Assembly: GCA_937995825.1 (NCBI GenBank)
Contig: CALKJO010000009.1
Coordinates: forward strand, 62,001 to 126,000
Direction: 5' to 3'
Length of the DNA stretch: 64,000 nt
Source of the DNA: an uncultured Anaerolineae bacterium
GTDB taxonomy: Bacteria; Chloroflexota; Anaerolineae; Aggregatilineales; Phototrophicaceae
Every line of letters begins with the position of its first letter. Position 1 is the stretch's first letter. The position numbers and the translations under genes are program-made. Shown here in pieces: positions 1 to 8,872 of this stretch. The notes beneath the pieces are model-generated. The model did no database searches. It had not been told where the DNA came from and saw nothing but the letters and a program-made list of their open reading frames with translations.

Positions 1-92
1 CGTAACAGCATGTTTGCCCCTTAATCGAGTCCGATGATAGAGAAACGCCGCTGAAAAGTCAAATTCATCCGCCTTACTTACAGTCCCATTGA

Positions 93-121
93 TGACGACG
101 AGCTGGTTTTAAAGCTATAAT
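93..121 (+). promoter_or_regulatory. Candidate promoter of the L,D-transpeptidase gene
   Basis: A perfect -10 hexamer TATAAT lies at 116-121, about 50 bases before the ATG at 171. The -35 region is weak: TGACGA at 93-98 is the best match at 17 bases spacing. The rest of 1-170 shows no gene. Confidence 0.35.
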
Positions 122-170
122 CAATACAGCTTCACATTTTTTGCACATGGTTTTTACGAGGAGCGAGCGC

Positions 171-1241
171 ATGTCTCGTTTTTTCAAACTTGCCGTGATC
201 GTCCTCATGGCTTCCCTAGCCACCTTTCCCGCTTCCGCGCAGGAACCGACCATTTATATCGTTCGACCTGGCGACAATCTGTTCCGCATCGCGCAGTATC
301 ACAATGTGACGGTTGCAGCTATCGCGGAAGCGAACAATATCTCTAACACTTGGCAGATATTCGCAGGTCAACGCCTGATCATCCCGCAGCGTGAACAGCC
401 CACAGCGCAGCCGACCGCCGTTTCCGCGCAAGCGACTGCTGCGCCGCGGTCAACCGCGCAGACGATCTCCCCAGTTGAAACGCAGTATCATGTCATTCAG
501 TGGGGCGAAAATCTGAGCGCCATTGCGGCGCGGTATGGCTTGACGATGCGCCAGCTCATGGATTTGAACAATATCAACAATCCCAATCTGATTTACGCGG
601 GGCAGCGCCTCATCGTCAGCACGGGAACAGCGCCAGCAAGCGGTAGTGACAGCAATCTCCCTGTCACCATCCGCCCAAGCGGGATTCAACACGTTGTGCA
701 GGCGGGTGAGCGGCTTTCCGGCATCGCGCAGCTCTACGGCGTGAGCTGGCTCGCTATCGCCGAACTCAACAACATCACTGACCCTAATCGCATTGAAGTT
801 GGGCAAACACTGTTGATCCCATCTGCAGCCAACAGCGCCGTCGCGCCGACGCTGTTTGCCCCTGACGCACCGCCGCCAACACGCACGGTTGGACGCGAGC
901 TGATCGTCTCGTTGAGCAGTTTCCGCACGTATGCTTATGAAGATGGTCGGCTGGTTCGCAGCATCCTCGTCTCAATTGGGCGCGAGGCAACTCCGACCGT
1001 CGTCGGCTCATTCACCATTCAGCGCAAATATCGGTCGCAGACGATGTCCGGTCCTGGCTATTATCTGCCCGGCGTGCCATACGTGATGTATTTTTATGGG
1101 GGATACGCCTTTCACGGCACATTCTGGCATGACAACTGGGGCGCGCGCATGAGCCACGGCTGCATCAATCTGCCGACGCCGGAAGCGGAATGGCTCTACA
1201 ACTTTGCGGATATTGGAACACCAGTGACTATCCTGGCGTAG
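171..1241 (+). CDS. Secreted triple-LysM L,D-transpeptidase (YkuD family)
   Basis: This is a 356-residue exported cell-wall enzyme. An N-terminal signal peptide (about residues 1-25, ending near ASAQ) is followed by three LysM peptidoglycan-binding modules at roughly 28-72, 108-152 and 175-220, separated by Ala/Thr/Pro-rich linkers. The C-terminal YkuD domain (about 245-355) carries the catalytic signature HGTFWH...SHGCINL, with Cys as nucleophile. Family members make 3-3 crosslinks in peptidoglycan or attach proteins to it; which of these applies here cannot be read from the sequence. I chose ATG 171 over an in-frame TTG at 141 because AGGAG lies 8 bases upstream and a clean signal peptide begins there. 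The gene stands alone, with a hairpin terminator after it. Confidence 0.93.
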   Translation: MSRFFKLAVIVLMASLATFPASAQEPTIYIVRPGDNLFRIAQYHNVTVAAIAEANNISNTWQIFAGQRLIIPQREQPTAQPTAVSAQATAAPRSTAQTISPVETQYHVIQWGENLSAIAARYGLTMRQLMDLNNINNPNLIYAGQRLIVSTGTAPASGSDSNLPVTIRPSGIQHVVQAGERLSGIAQLYGVSWLAIAELNNITDPNRIEVGQTLLIPSAANSAVAPTLFAPDAPPPTRTVGRELIVSLSSFRTYAYEDGRLVRSILVSIGREATPTVVGSFTIQRKYRSQTMSGPGYYLPGVPYVMYFYGGYAFHGTFWHDNWGARMSHGCINLPTPEAEWLYNFADIGTPVTILA

Positions 1242-1252
1242 GCAGCACGTTC

Positions 1253-1282
1253 AGGGCGGGATGTCACCTGCCCTACGCTTTT
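1253..1282 (+). terminator. Rho-independent terminator after the L,D-transpeptidase gene
   Basis: AGGGCGGG (1253-1260) pairs with CCTGCCCT (1267-1274) through an 8-bp stem with one G-U pair and a 6-base loop. A short T run at 1279-1282 follows. It lies between convergent genes. Confidence 0.5.
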
Positions 1283-1403
1283 GCAACCCCATTCAGAGCA
1301 AGCAGCTCCGCATGTGCCTGCATCGCTTCCAGCGTAACCAATCTGACTGCACACATTCCCACACGACTGCCCGGGCAGTTTCCCGATCCATCTTAAATTC
1401 AGG

Positions 1404-3311
1404 TCAGCGTCCGCCAAAGACATTGACGCTGATCGTCAGCGGCGCGCCGATCAGAAGCTGCCCCGGCGTGCGCAGCTCCCATAAGCCCGACGCCAGCCCG
1501 CTGTTGGCAGGCGCGCGCCCATTCAGCACGATCACCGTCTCCTGCCCGACATTGACCCGTTCACGCACCAGAATGCGCGGTTCTGCGTCAAAGTTCTCGC
1601 CGCTGCCCGGCACATAGGTGAGCGCCGAGTTGCGCTCCCAGGGACAGTTCCCAGTGTTGCGCAGCCGAATCTCCATTGTGAACGGCATCTCCGCCTGGCG
1701 GAAAAAGCCGTTTTCGGGCGTCTGCGAGACGATCTCGTAGTCGAAGTCGCAGGCAGCAATGGTCGCGGTCTGAATTTCTAAAAGAAAGGTCGCCTGAATC
1801 AGAGTCAGGGTCACATCGGGAGACGGAGTCGGGGTGATCGACGGCGTGAGCGTATGCGATGGAGTTGGGGTGATCGACGGCGTGGGAGTCGGCATTGGTG
1901 TTTGCGTATAGGACGGAGTCGGTGTCAGCGTAAAAGTCGGCGTTGGGGTATTTGTGACCGTCGGCGTATGAGTGGGCAGCGGCGTCGGTGTCGCGGTCGA
2001 TGTCGGCGTATCTGTTGATGTAGGTGTAGGTGTAGCCGTTGGCGTCGGGGTATCCGTTGCAGTCGGCGTAAAGGTCGGCGTTGGGGTATCGGTACTCGTT
2101 GGACTAGGAGTCAAGGTCAGTGTGGGGGTAGGGGTGTCCGTCGCGGTCGATGTCGGTGTAAAAGTCGGCGTATCGGACGGGGTTGGCGTTAGGCTGACGA
2201 TCAATGCCAGCAGGCGCTCGCCGCCTTCACCCGTGAATAGAGCGTAGCCGCCGATGCCGATCAATCCAAACAGCACCAGCAGCACAAGCCACGTCGGAAA
2301 GCGCCGGCGCGGCGGCAGCCGATCCGTCTTTACTGTCTCGGTGAAGGCGGGAGGAGCATTCTTCTGGGTTGAAGGCTGCTTAGCGCGCGCGACCGGCGTG
2401 ATGTCCTGCGTTTCGGTTTCCGTCCGCGGCGGCATCACAGGCAGAGTCGGCGGCGTGCGGCGCGGCTCATAATCCCCGTCGACACGTTGATACGCATCAA
2501 TAGCAGCGATCAGCTCATTGGCATTCTGAAAGCGATCCTCAGGGCGCTTTGCCATCAGCTTGTTGATGATCTGCTCGATCTCGATAGGCAGATTGGGGTT
2601 GATCGCGCGCGCTGACGGGATCGGGTCATTCAGATGGCGAAGGATGATGGCAAGCGGTGTATCGCCTTCATACGGAAGCTGTCCAGTGACGAGCTGGAAC
2701 AAAATCACGCCAAGTGAATACAGATCGGAACGCTCATCGCCCGCATCGCCTAAGCCCTGCTCTGGAGCCATATAAGCGGGCGTCCCGACCATACCGCCGC
2801 TGGCAGTGAACTGAATGCCGGTGACGATCTTGGCGATTCCAAAATCGGTCAGCACAACTCGATTTTCGTGGTCGAGCATCAGATTGGCAGGCTTGACATC
2901 GCGATGGATCATGCCCTGACTGTGGGCATACGCAAGCGCTACTGCTGCCTGCCGCACAATGCGCAGCGCTTCATCGACTGGCATCGTCTGACTGGCTTCA
3001 GCGAGCCTACCCATGACATCTTTCAGGGTCTCGCCCTCGATCAGCTCCATCACCATGTAATAGCTTTCAGAGTCTGGATCGTTTTCAAAGTCATAGACCT
3101 GAACGATGTTGGGATGTCTGAGACGCGCAATGTTACGTGCCTCTTTTTCGAAGCGTGTCTTGAACTCCGGATCGTCAGCAAGGAAGGCATGGAGCAGCTT
3201 GATCGCCACATAGCGATCAAGGCTGCTGTGATAGGCGCGGTAGACCTCTGCCATCCCCCCGCGCCCCAGCCGTTCGATGACTTCGTATTTTCCCAGTCTG
3301 CGCGTGGACAC
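1404..3311 (-). CDS. Transmembrane Ser/Thr protein kinase with FW/NBR1-like extracellular domain
   Basis: This is a 635-residue Hanks-type kinase. The N-terminal catalytic domain (about 8-270) has the glycine loop [11 protein letters not shown], the ATP lysine in VAIKLL (K38), [16 protein letters not shown] and the APEQ activation-loop motif, so it should be active. One membrane helix (about 340-362) follows, then about 120 residues of TPTPT-type repeats. The C-terminal domain (522-635) has spaced Trp residues (NCPWERN, GLWELRT) resembling the immunoglobulin-like FW domain of NBR1. There are no PASTA repeats, the usual sensor of such kinases, so the ligand is unknown. The kinase assignment is certain; the FW-like assignment is by eye. 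Its 3' end faces the transpeptidase gene. Confidence 0.92.
   Translation of the reverse strand: MSTRRLGKYEVIERLGRGGMAEVYRAYHSSLDRYVAIKLLHAFLADDPEFKTRFEKEARNIARLRHPNIVQVYDFENDPDSESYYMVMELIEGETLKDVMGRLAEASQTMPVDEALRIVRQAAVALAYAHSQGMIHRDVKPANLMLDHENRVVLTDFGIAKIVTGIQFTASGGMVGTPAYMAPEQGLGDAGDERSDLYSLGVILFQLVTGQLPYEGDTPLAIILRHLNDPIPSARAINPNLPIEIEQIINKLMAKRPEDRFQNANELIAAIDAYQRVDGDYEPRRTPPTLPVMPPRTETETQDITPVARAKQPSTQKNAPPAFTETVKTDRLPPRRRFPTWLVLLVLFGLIGIGGYALFTGEGGERLLALIVSLTPTPSDTPTFTPTSTATDTPTPTLTLTPSPTSTDTPTPTFTPTATDTPTPTATPTPTSTDTPTSTATPTPLPTHTPTVTNTPTPTFTLTPTPSYTQTPMPTPTPSITPTPSHTLTPSITPTPSPDVTLTLIQATFLLEIQTATIAACDFDYEIVSQTPENGFFRQAEMPFTMEIRLRNTGNCPWERNSALTYVPGSGENFDAEPRILVRERVNVGQETVIVLNGRAPANSGLASGLWELRTPGQLLIGAPLTISVNVFGGR
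1810..2190 (-). repeat. Low-complexity Thr/Pro coding repeat in the kinase linker
   Basis: Degenerate short repeats of the type GTCGGCGTxGGGGT on the plus strand encode [14 protein letters not shown] motifs on the minus strand. They form the extracytoplasmic stalk of the kinase. Such tracts often vary in length between strains. Confidence 0.85.
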
Positions 3312-3335
3312 GCTTACGCCCCATCTGACGGCGAA

Positions 3336-4760
3336 TCAGCCCGCCGCTGCGATGCCTTGAATGCCACCCTCGGTCATCTTACGCGCATCAAGCGCCTGAT
3401 CGACTTCCTCTGCCGTCATATAGCCCAGCTCAACCACAATTTCCTTGATGCTGCGGTTCTCCGCCAGCGAGCGCTTAGCGACTTCCGCGCCCTTCTGATA
3501 ACCGATGATCGGGTTGAGCGCGGTCACCAGAATTGGATTCTTCGCCAGCCAGCCTTCGGCACGTTCCCGGTTGACCGTCAGCCCGACAACACACTTCTCA
3601 GTGAAGGCATTGACCGCGCCGGTCATGACGATCATCGACTCATTCAGGTTATGCGCGATGATCGGCATCATCACATTGAGTTCGAGCTGTCCAGCCTGCG
3701 CTGCCAGCAGCACTGTGGTATCGTTGCCGATCACATGGAACATCGCCATATTGAGCATTTCCGCCATAACCGGATTAACCTTGCCCGGCATGATCGACGA
3801 CCCAGGCTGCACCGGCGGACAGGTGATCTCAGCTAACCCAGTGGTGGGTCCGCTCGACAGCAGGCGAATGTCATTGGCGATTCGGCTGAGGTCTTGCGCC
3901 ATTGCCCGCAGCGCGCCAGAGAAGAACACCGCGTCCGCATGTGACTGCATCGACTCGAACAAATCATCCGACTCATACAGGGGAAAACCAGCCAGCTCGC
4001 TCAGCTTCTTGACCATCCGGCTGTGATATTCCGGATGGGCGTTCAGACCGGTCCCGGTCGCCGTCCCGCCTATGCCCAGCCGCCGCAGATGCTCCGCCGC
4101 CTGCTCGATCTTGGCGACGCCGCGCCGAACTGCCTTGGCGTATGCGCCGAATTCCTGTCCGAGTCGAACCGGGACAGCGTCCTGCAGGTGCGTGCGCCCG
4201 CTCTTGACCACATCATCCCATTCATGGGCTTTGGCTTCAAGCGCGTCCGCCAGCTTGTGGAGCGCGTTGAGCAGGTCTGCCAGCTTCCACAGCACGCCGA
4301 GCCGAATCGCTGTCGGGATCGTGTCATTTGTGCTTTGCGCCATGTTAACATGGTCATTGGCGTTGATCGGTTTGCCGCTGTCCGTCAGTTGGTAGCCGAG
4401 CAGTTCATTGGCGCGCCCCGCAATCACCTCATTGGTGTTCATATTATGGCTTGTCCCCGCGCCCGCCTGAAACGGATCGACCACGAACTGATCGTGATGC
4501 TGCCCTGCCAGAATTTCATCGGCAGCTCTCATGATCGCGTCTGCCCACTCTTCCTTGAGCAAGCCGAGGTCTTTATGCACTTCCGCCGCGGCGCGCTTGA
4601 TCAGCGCCATCGACCAGATGAACGCCGGATACGGCTTGAGTCCGCTCACCGGGAAATTATTGACAGCGCGCTGGGTCTGCGCGCCGTAATAGGCGCTGGC
4701 TGGAACCTGCACTTCCCCCAACGAATCTTTTTCAATCCGAAACTCCGCCATGTTGTTCAT
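3336..4760 (-). CDS. fumC: Class II fumarate hydratase
   Basis: This 474-residue protein catalyses the reversible hydration of fumarate to (S)-malate in the TCA cycle. The fumarase/aspartase superfamily signature GSSIMPGKVNPV is intact, and the N-terminal SLGEVQVPASAYYGAQTQR and GRTHLQDAVP motifs are typical of fumarase C rather than aspartase. The length is normal for the family. Two starts compete: ATG 4760, with GGAG only 3 bases upstream, and ATG 4751, with the same GGAG 12 bases upstream. The upstream gene on the same strand is sodA, separated by a perfect terminator-like hairpin that lies just 20 bases before the start. fumC therefore probably has its own promoter or leader. Confidence 0.95.
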   Translation of the reverse strand: MNNMAEFRIEKDSLGEVQVPASAYYGAQTQRAVNNFPVSGLKPYPAFIWSMALIKRAAAEVHKDLGLLKEEWADAIMRAADEILAGQHHDQFVVDPFQAGAGTSHNMNTNEVIAGRANELLGYQLTDSGKPINANDHVNMAQSTNDTIPTAIRLGVLWKLADLLNALHKLADALEAKAHEWDDVVKSGRTHLQDAVPVRLGQEFGAYAKAVRRGVAKIEQAAEHLRRLGIGGTATGTGLNAHPEYHSRMVKKLSELAGFPLYESDDLFESMQSHADAVFFSGALRAMAQDLSRIANDIRLLSSGPTTGLAEITCPPVQPGSSIMPGKVNPVMAEMLNMAMFHVIGNDTTVLLAAQAGQLELNVMMPIIAHNLNESMIVMTGAVNAFTEKCVVGLTVNRERAEGWLAKNPILVTALNPIIGYQKGAEVAKRSLAENRSIKEIVVELGYMTAEEVDQALDARKMTEGGIQGIAAAG

Positions 4761-4779
4761 TTACTCCACATCGTGAGTC

Positions 4780-4810
4780 AAAAAGGCGCTGTAAATTGTA
4801 GCGCCTTTTT
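4780..4810 (-). terminator. Perfect 10-bp terminator hairpin between sodA and fumC
   Basis: AAAAAGGCGC (4780-4789) and GCGCCTTTTT (4801-4810) form an uninterrupted 10-bp stem with an 11-base loop. It is flanked by A and T runs, so it could terminate in either direction. On the minus strand it ends sodA transcription, but it would also lie in the fumC 5' leader if that promoter sits at 4811-4897. That stretch holds an inverted repeat, TTCAC (4849-4853) with GTGAA (4865-4869), that could be an operator. Confidence 0.8.
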
Positions 4811-4897
4811 GCTTTCCGTGAAATTGCGCGCTTGAAAGTCGCGGGAATTTCACACGCTCATCGCGTGAATGTAACGGGATGTTAACGAAGCGGGCAG

Positions 4898-5506
4898 TCA
4901 GCGCGCCGCGTAAAGCGCGCCCACCTCGTCCCAGTTGACCACGTTCCACCATGCGTCGATGTAATCCGGGCGGCGGTTCTGGTATTTCAGGTAATAGGCG
5001 TGTTCCCACACGTCAAGTCCCAGAATCGCTTTCTTACCTTCCATCAGTGGGTTATCCTGGTTCGGCGTGGTCTCGATGCTAACGCCGCCGTCCGCATTAA
5101 CAATCAGCCATGCCCACCCGGAGCCAAATCGACCAACCGCCGCCGCCTTGAATGCCGCCTTGAATTCGTCGAAGCTGCCAAATTTGGCATTGATCGCGTC
5201 CGCCAGTGCGCCGCTTGGCGCGCTGCTGCCACCGGGGGTCATCAGCTTCCAGAAAAAGGTATGATTCCAGTGTCCGCCGCCGTTGTTGCGAACCGCCGTG
5301 CGAATCTCTTCCGGGACAGCGTTCAAATCGCCGATCAGCTCCTCAATCGACTTGGTTTGTAGGTCGGCGTGCGCCTCTAGCGCCTTGTTCAGATTGGTAA
5401 CATACGCCTGATGGTGTTTCCCGTGATGAATGTTCATCGTCTGTTCGTCGATATGAGGTTCTAGGGCATTCGCCGCATAGGGAAGAGGGGCGAGTTCAAA
5501 AGCCAT
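4898..5506 (-). CDS. sodA: Superoxide dismutase, Fe/Mn family
   Basis: This 202-residue cytoplasmic enzyme converts superoxide to peroxide and oxygen. All metal ligands are visible: His27 in [12 protein letters not shown], His82 in [11 protein letters not shown], and Asp and His in the C-terminal [19 protein letters not shown] signature. Length and order of motifs are normal. The Gly-rich GGGHWNH and the C-terminal motif fit either Fe or Mn; the metal cannot be settled by reading. AAGGAG lies 10 bases before the ATG. The gene is followed by a strong hairpin terminator and then fumC on the same strand. Confidence 0.95.
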   Translation of the reverse strand: MAFELAPLPYAANALEPHIDEQTMNIHHGKHHQAYVTNLNKALEAHADLQTKSIEELIGDLNAVPEEIRTAVRNNGGGHWNHTFFWKLMTPGGSSAPSGALADAINAKFGSFDEFKAAFKAAAVGRFGSGWAWLIVNADGGVSIETTPNQDNPLMEGKKAILGLDVWEHAYYLKYQNRRPDYIDAWWNVVNWDEVGALYAAR

Positions 5507-5634
5507 CGTCGCTGCTCCTTAGAATTGTAGATACCCGTAAAATGACTAGGTATATTGTAACATGACGCCGCTGGATGATCACCGCTGAGCGGCGCGATTT
5601 CGATCTTTCATAACAAGGGATTCATGCAGCGCTC

Positions 5635-6558
5635 ATGAGCCAATCCAGCCGCACTCAACCGGACACCCTGCCTGTATCCGTCTTCGGCATCCTGTTTATC
5701 GGCGTGCTTGCCGCGTCGTGCGCCGCCATCTTCATCCGTTTCGCGCAGATAGACGGCATGTCATCACCGGTGATCGCCGCTGGACGGCTGACGCTGTCCG
5801 CGCTGCTGCTGACGCCGTTCACCGTTATGCGACATCGCGCTGACCTGATCAGCCTGAATCTACACGACCTGCTCCTGAGCAGCGCCGCCGGATTTTTCCT
5901 CGCTGTCCATTTCGCATCATGGATCGCGTCATTGGAATACACATCAGTACTGATCAGCGTTGTCTTCGTCAGCACGGGTCCGCTGTGGGTGGCACTGCTG
6001 GAATGGCTGTTATTCAAAGCGCAGTTCGGGCGGCTGGTGCTGTTCGGGCTTGGACTCGCCTTCATCGGCGGGCTGGTGATCGGGACAGCAGGGGGCAGCG
6101 ATGATGGAACAGGTCAGCAGCCCGTGTTAGGCGGCGGACTGGCGCTGCTCGGCGCAGTGACCATCGCGCTCTATCTGCTGATCGGTCGCCGCGTGCGCGC
6201 TAAGCTGCCGCTGTTGCCGTATATCTGGATCGTGTATGGGTTTGCAGCGCTCTTTCTGATTGCCTTGGTCATCAGCGGCGGGCAGCCCGTGACCGGATTT
6301 AGTCCATCGAGCTATCTTTGGCTGATCGTGCTGGCGCTCGTGCCGCAGTTGATCGGGCATACGTCGTTCAACTACGCGCTGCGCTATCTTCCGGCGACCT
6401 TGGTCAGCATCGCTGGACAAATGGAACCTATCGGCAGCGCGGTGCTGGCACTGATCATCTTCGCTGAACTGCCGACCGCTGCACAGATCGGCGGCAGCGC
6501 AGCGATCATCGCTGGCGTGCTGCTGACGATCATCGGGCAGCGCCGTCAGCCGAGCTGA
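5635..6558 (+). CDS. EamA/DMT-family permease
   Basis: This 307-residue polytopic protein has about ten hydrophobic helices arranged as two EamA repeats (about 16-150 and 165-300). It is a member of the drug/metabolite transporter superfamily, whose members export or import small metabolites. The second repeat contains a typical LVPQLIGHTSFNYALRY segment and the end GVLLTIIGQR. The substrate cannot be inferred. The gene stands alone on the plus strand, and its last 13 bases overlap the end of the convergent binding-protein gene. Confidence 0.88.
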   Translation: MSQSSRTQPDTLPVSVFGILFIGVLAASCAAIFIRFAQIDGMSSPVIAAGRLTLSALLLTPFTVMRHRADLISLNLHDLLLSSAAGFFLAVHFASWIASLEYTSVLISVVFVSTGPLWVALLEWLLFKAQFGRLVLFGLGLAFIGGLVIGTAGGSDDGTGQQPVLGGGLALLGAVTIALYLLIGRRVRAKLPLLPYIWIVYGFAALFLIALVISGGQPVTGFSPSSYLWLIVLALVPQLIGHTSFNYALRYLPATLVSIAGQMEPIGSAVLALIIFAELPTAAQIGGSAAIIAGVLLTIIGQRRQPS

Positions 6559-8282
6559 AACCCGAAGAAATGCCGACTGCCGGGCCAGATTTCAAAAGTG
6601 AGCATGTCCTCCGGCGGCAGCACGGGCTGTAAAAGCGTTTGCAGCTCACCGTCGCGCGCGAGTTCTTGCAGCGTGTATTCGACCAGCAGCCGGAAATCAA
6701 TATCATTGACCGGCACTGCCAGCCCGACAAAATTGCGCGTATACCAGATGCCCCTTCCGTCCGAACGCGACAATAGGCGCAGCGCCTCCGGCTGCGCCTG
6801 GACATGCGCCATCAGCTTCAAGCTGTCGCCGAAGACCACGTCGACGTTGTTCTCAACCAGCATGACAAACGCAGCATCCTGCTCGCGGGTGATAGTGAAG
6901 AAGTCATCGATGATGGCGTTGACGCGCCGCGCTTCTTGAAGCACAATATCCCGTGCATAGCCCTCATCTTGAAAGATGCCGATGAACCGCCCACGCAGAT
7001 CATCAAAGCCTCTGATCTGGCTGCCGCTGCGGATCATCAGGCGCAGCCCATGCATCAGATAGGGTGAGGTGAAATCCACCCGACCAGCGTAATTCCAGTC
7101 CGGCGCAACCCCAACCGCCAAGTCCGCTGCACCGCTGACCACCTGGTCAATCGGATTGCCGTCCGTCGGCACGTAGACAACCGTCGTATTCCAGCGCCGC
7201 GCCAGCGCATTGATCAGCCCGCGATTGAGCGCGTCGGCGCGCCGCTGACTTTCCGGCGCGTCCAAATTCAGCTCGCGCACGCCCGCCACACGCACCTGAC
7301 CAGTGTTTTGCAGCCGTGCCAACGCATAGGACGATGGGTAGGTCAGGTCGGAGGGCTGCGCGTCGATGCGCGGCGCGTCGCCGACATTCGCCCAGATATT
7401 GAATCCAGCAGCCGGATAGTCCGCCCCGTTGAAGTGATCGCGGTGAATCTCATCCAAGCGCCCAATCTGGAAAAGATACTGCAACGTCCGGTCGATCAGA
7501 TTGCGAAAAGGCACGTCCTGACGCTGAAGCCCAATGGCGATGGGTTCCGGCATGACCCGCTCATCGACGATACGATAGTTCTCCGGCGCGGACGAGATCG
7601 CCCGCTCCAGACGAATGACACTCTCGACAACGCCGTCCACTTCATTCGCATTGAGCGCAGTGATCGCCAAATCGAGCGTCACGTAGCGCTGCACACTGAA
7701 GCCGTAGCTTGCTCTGCTCTGCCATTCGGCAACAGCGCTCTCACTCGGCGTCCCCATGACAACGCCAATTTTGCGGTCAGCGAAATGCGCTAGTTCGGTC
7801 GCGCCGTCGCCGTTGCGCACGACCACTGCCTGATAGGACGGATAATAGGTCTGGCTGAATTCGATGCGAGTGTCCAAGTCGCGCCGATGCACCAGCGCCG
7901 CCGCCAGCATGTCCACCCTGCCGCTGATCAGCATGTCGACAGCGGTCTGGCGGGTCACCTGAATGAACTGCACCCCGTCATCGCCGAGTCCCCAAGTCTG
8001 CGCCATGCTGCGCGCCAGGTCAGCATCAAAGCCGAATACCTCGCCGCGCGGATTGAGTTCGCCAAACGGCGGCTCATTGAACAGGATGCCAACGCGGACA
8101 ACGCCATCTCGCACAATCCGCGCCACAGCCGACTCCGCCAGCAGCGCTTCGCCATCCGGGGATGACATAGTCGGAACCAAGGTTGGCGGCGTCAGCGTGG
8201 GCGCGCGCTGTGCGCTCACACCACCCATCGCCAGGAGTAACCATGCCATCAGAACGGCGCTGAAAATCCGAAAGGCTTTCAT
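6546..8282 (-). CDS. Exported protein with two tandem solute-binding (SBP family 3) domains
   Basis: This is a 578-residue protein with an N-terminal signal peptide (about 1-24, MAWLLLAMGGVSAQ). It then has two successive extracellular solute-binding family 3 modules, about 55-285 and 320-560. Both show the typical opening (VVRVGILFNEPPF; QVRVAGVRELN) and the family's ligand-site style (GRVDMLAAAL; GAADLAVGV). Such modules bind amino acids or similar solutes. No permease or ATPase is adjacent, so it may be a sensor or a subunit shared with a distant transporter. Its ATG overlaps the nadD stop by 4 bases, implying co-translation with nadD and obg. No lipobox cysteine is seen after the signal peptide. 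Confidence 0.85.
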   Translation of the reverse strand: MKAFRIFSAVLMAWLLLAMGGVSAQRAPTLTPPTLVPTMSSPDGEALLAESAVARIVRDGVVRVGILFNEPPFGELNPRGEVFGFDADLARSMAQTWGLGDDGVQFIQVTRQTAVDMLISGRVDMLAAALVHRRDLDTRIEFSQTYYPSYQAVVVRNGDGATELAHFADRKIGVVMGTPSESAVAEWQSRASYGFSVQRYVTLDLAITALNANEVDGVVESVIRLERAISSAPENYRIVDERVMPEPIAIGLQRQDVPFRNLIDRTLQYLFQIGRLDEIHRDHFNGADYPAAGFNIWANVGDAPRIDAQPSDLTYPSSYALARLQNTGQVRVAGVRELNLDAPESQRRADALNRGLINALARRWNTTVVYVPTDGNPIDQVVSGAADLAVGVAPDWNYAGRVDFTSPYLMHGLRLMIRSGSQIRGFDDLRGRFIGIFQDEGYARDIVLQEARRVNAIIDDFFTITREQDAAFVMLVENNVDVVFGDSLKLMAHVQAQPEALRLLSRSDGRGIWYTRNFVGLAVPVNDIDFRLLVEYTLQELARDGELQTLLQPVLPPEDMLTFEIWPGSRHFFGFQLG

Positions 8283-8872
8283 TCGTATAATCCATTTTCC
8301 TTAATGTACGACAAGACCGCGTCCGGCACGATATAGCGGACGCTTTTGCCAGCGCGCAGGCGCGCCGTGACTTCAGTCGAGGAAAAGTTGAGCATCGGCG
8401 ACTCGATTATGATGACTCGATCCTTGAGTCCGGGCAAGATGGCTTCATGCATGTCGGGCGACACCGAAACCCCTGGACGATCCATCACCACCAGATAGCA
8501 CAAGTTCATCAGCTCAGCTGGGCGCGACCAGCGCGGCAGATCGCGCAGCGAGTCTGCACCCATGATGAAATAAAACGCGATTTCGGGATGCTGTTCGCGC
8601 AGCAGGCGCAGCGTGTCCACGGTGTAATGCGGACCCGGACGGTCGATATCGATCCGCGAGATCGAAAATTCCGGTCGATTCTGAATTGCCAGCTCAAGCA
8701 TGGTCAGACGATGATGGATAGGCACCCGTGTCCCTGATTTATGCGGCGGGACGGCAGTCGGCAAAAACCAGATGGCATCGAGCTGAAGCTCATCCAACGC
8801 AAATTCCGCAAGCACCAGATGCACGATGTGCGGCGGATCGAACATGCCGCCCACTAAACCGACCCGCTGCAT
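8279..8872 (-). CDS. nadD: Nicotinate-nucleotide adenylyltransferase
   Basis: This protein of about 197 residues converts nicotinate mononucleotide and ATP to deamido-NAD in NAD biosynthesis. The nucleotidyltransferase signature is GGMFDPPHIVHL at the N terminus. The C-terminal ISSTEVTARLRAG-type motif appears as FSSTEVTARLRAG. I chose ATG 8872, whose A is the last base of the obg stop (TGATG), over a GTG at 8884. The 3' end overlaps the downstream binding-protein gene by 4 bases (ATGA). The obg-nadD order is common in bacteria. Confidence 0.94.
   Translation of the reverse strand: MQRVGLVGGMFDPPHIVHLVLAEFALDELQLDAIWFLPTAVPPHKSGTRVPIHHRLTMLELAIQNRPEFSISRIDIDRPGPHYTVDTLRLLREQHPEIAFYFIMGADSLRDLPRWSRPAELMNLCYLVVMDRPGVSVSPDMHEAILPGLKDRVIIIESPMLNFSSTEVTARLRAGKSVRYIVPDAVLSYIKENGLYE

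Noticed and set aside
1803-2186. CRISPR-like regular repeats
   Set aside because: Repeats are short, degenerate and in frame with the kinase; no spacers or cas genes.
1972-2247. Plus-strand reading frame rich in Gly/Val opposite the kinase linker
   Set aside because: It is the complement of the TPTPT repeat; no start signal or family features.
2868-3836. Long plus-strand reading frame spanning the kinase and fumarase genes
   Set aside because: Antisense shadow of two well-supported genes; His/Arg-rich translation without family features.
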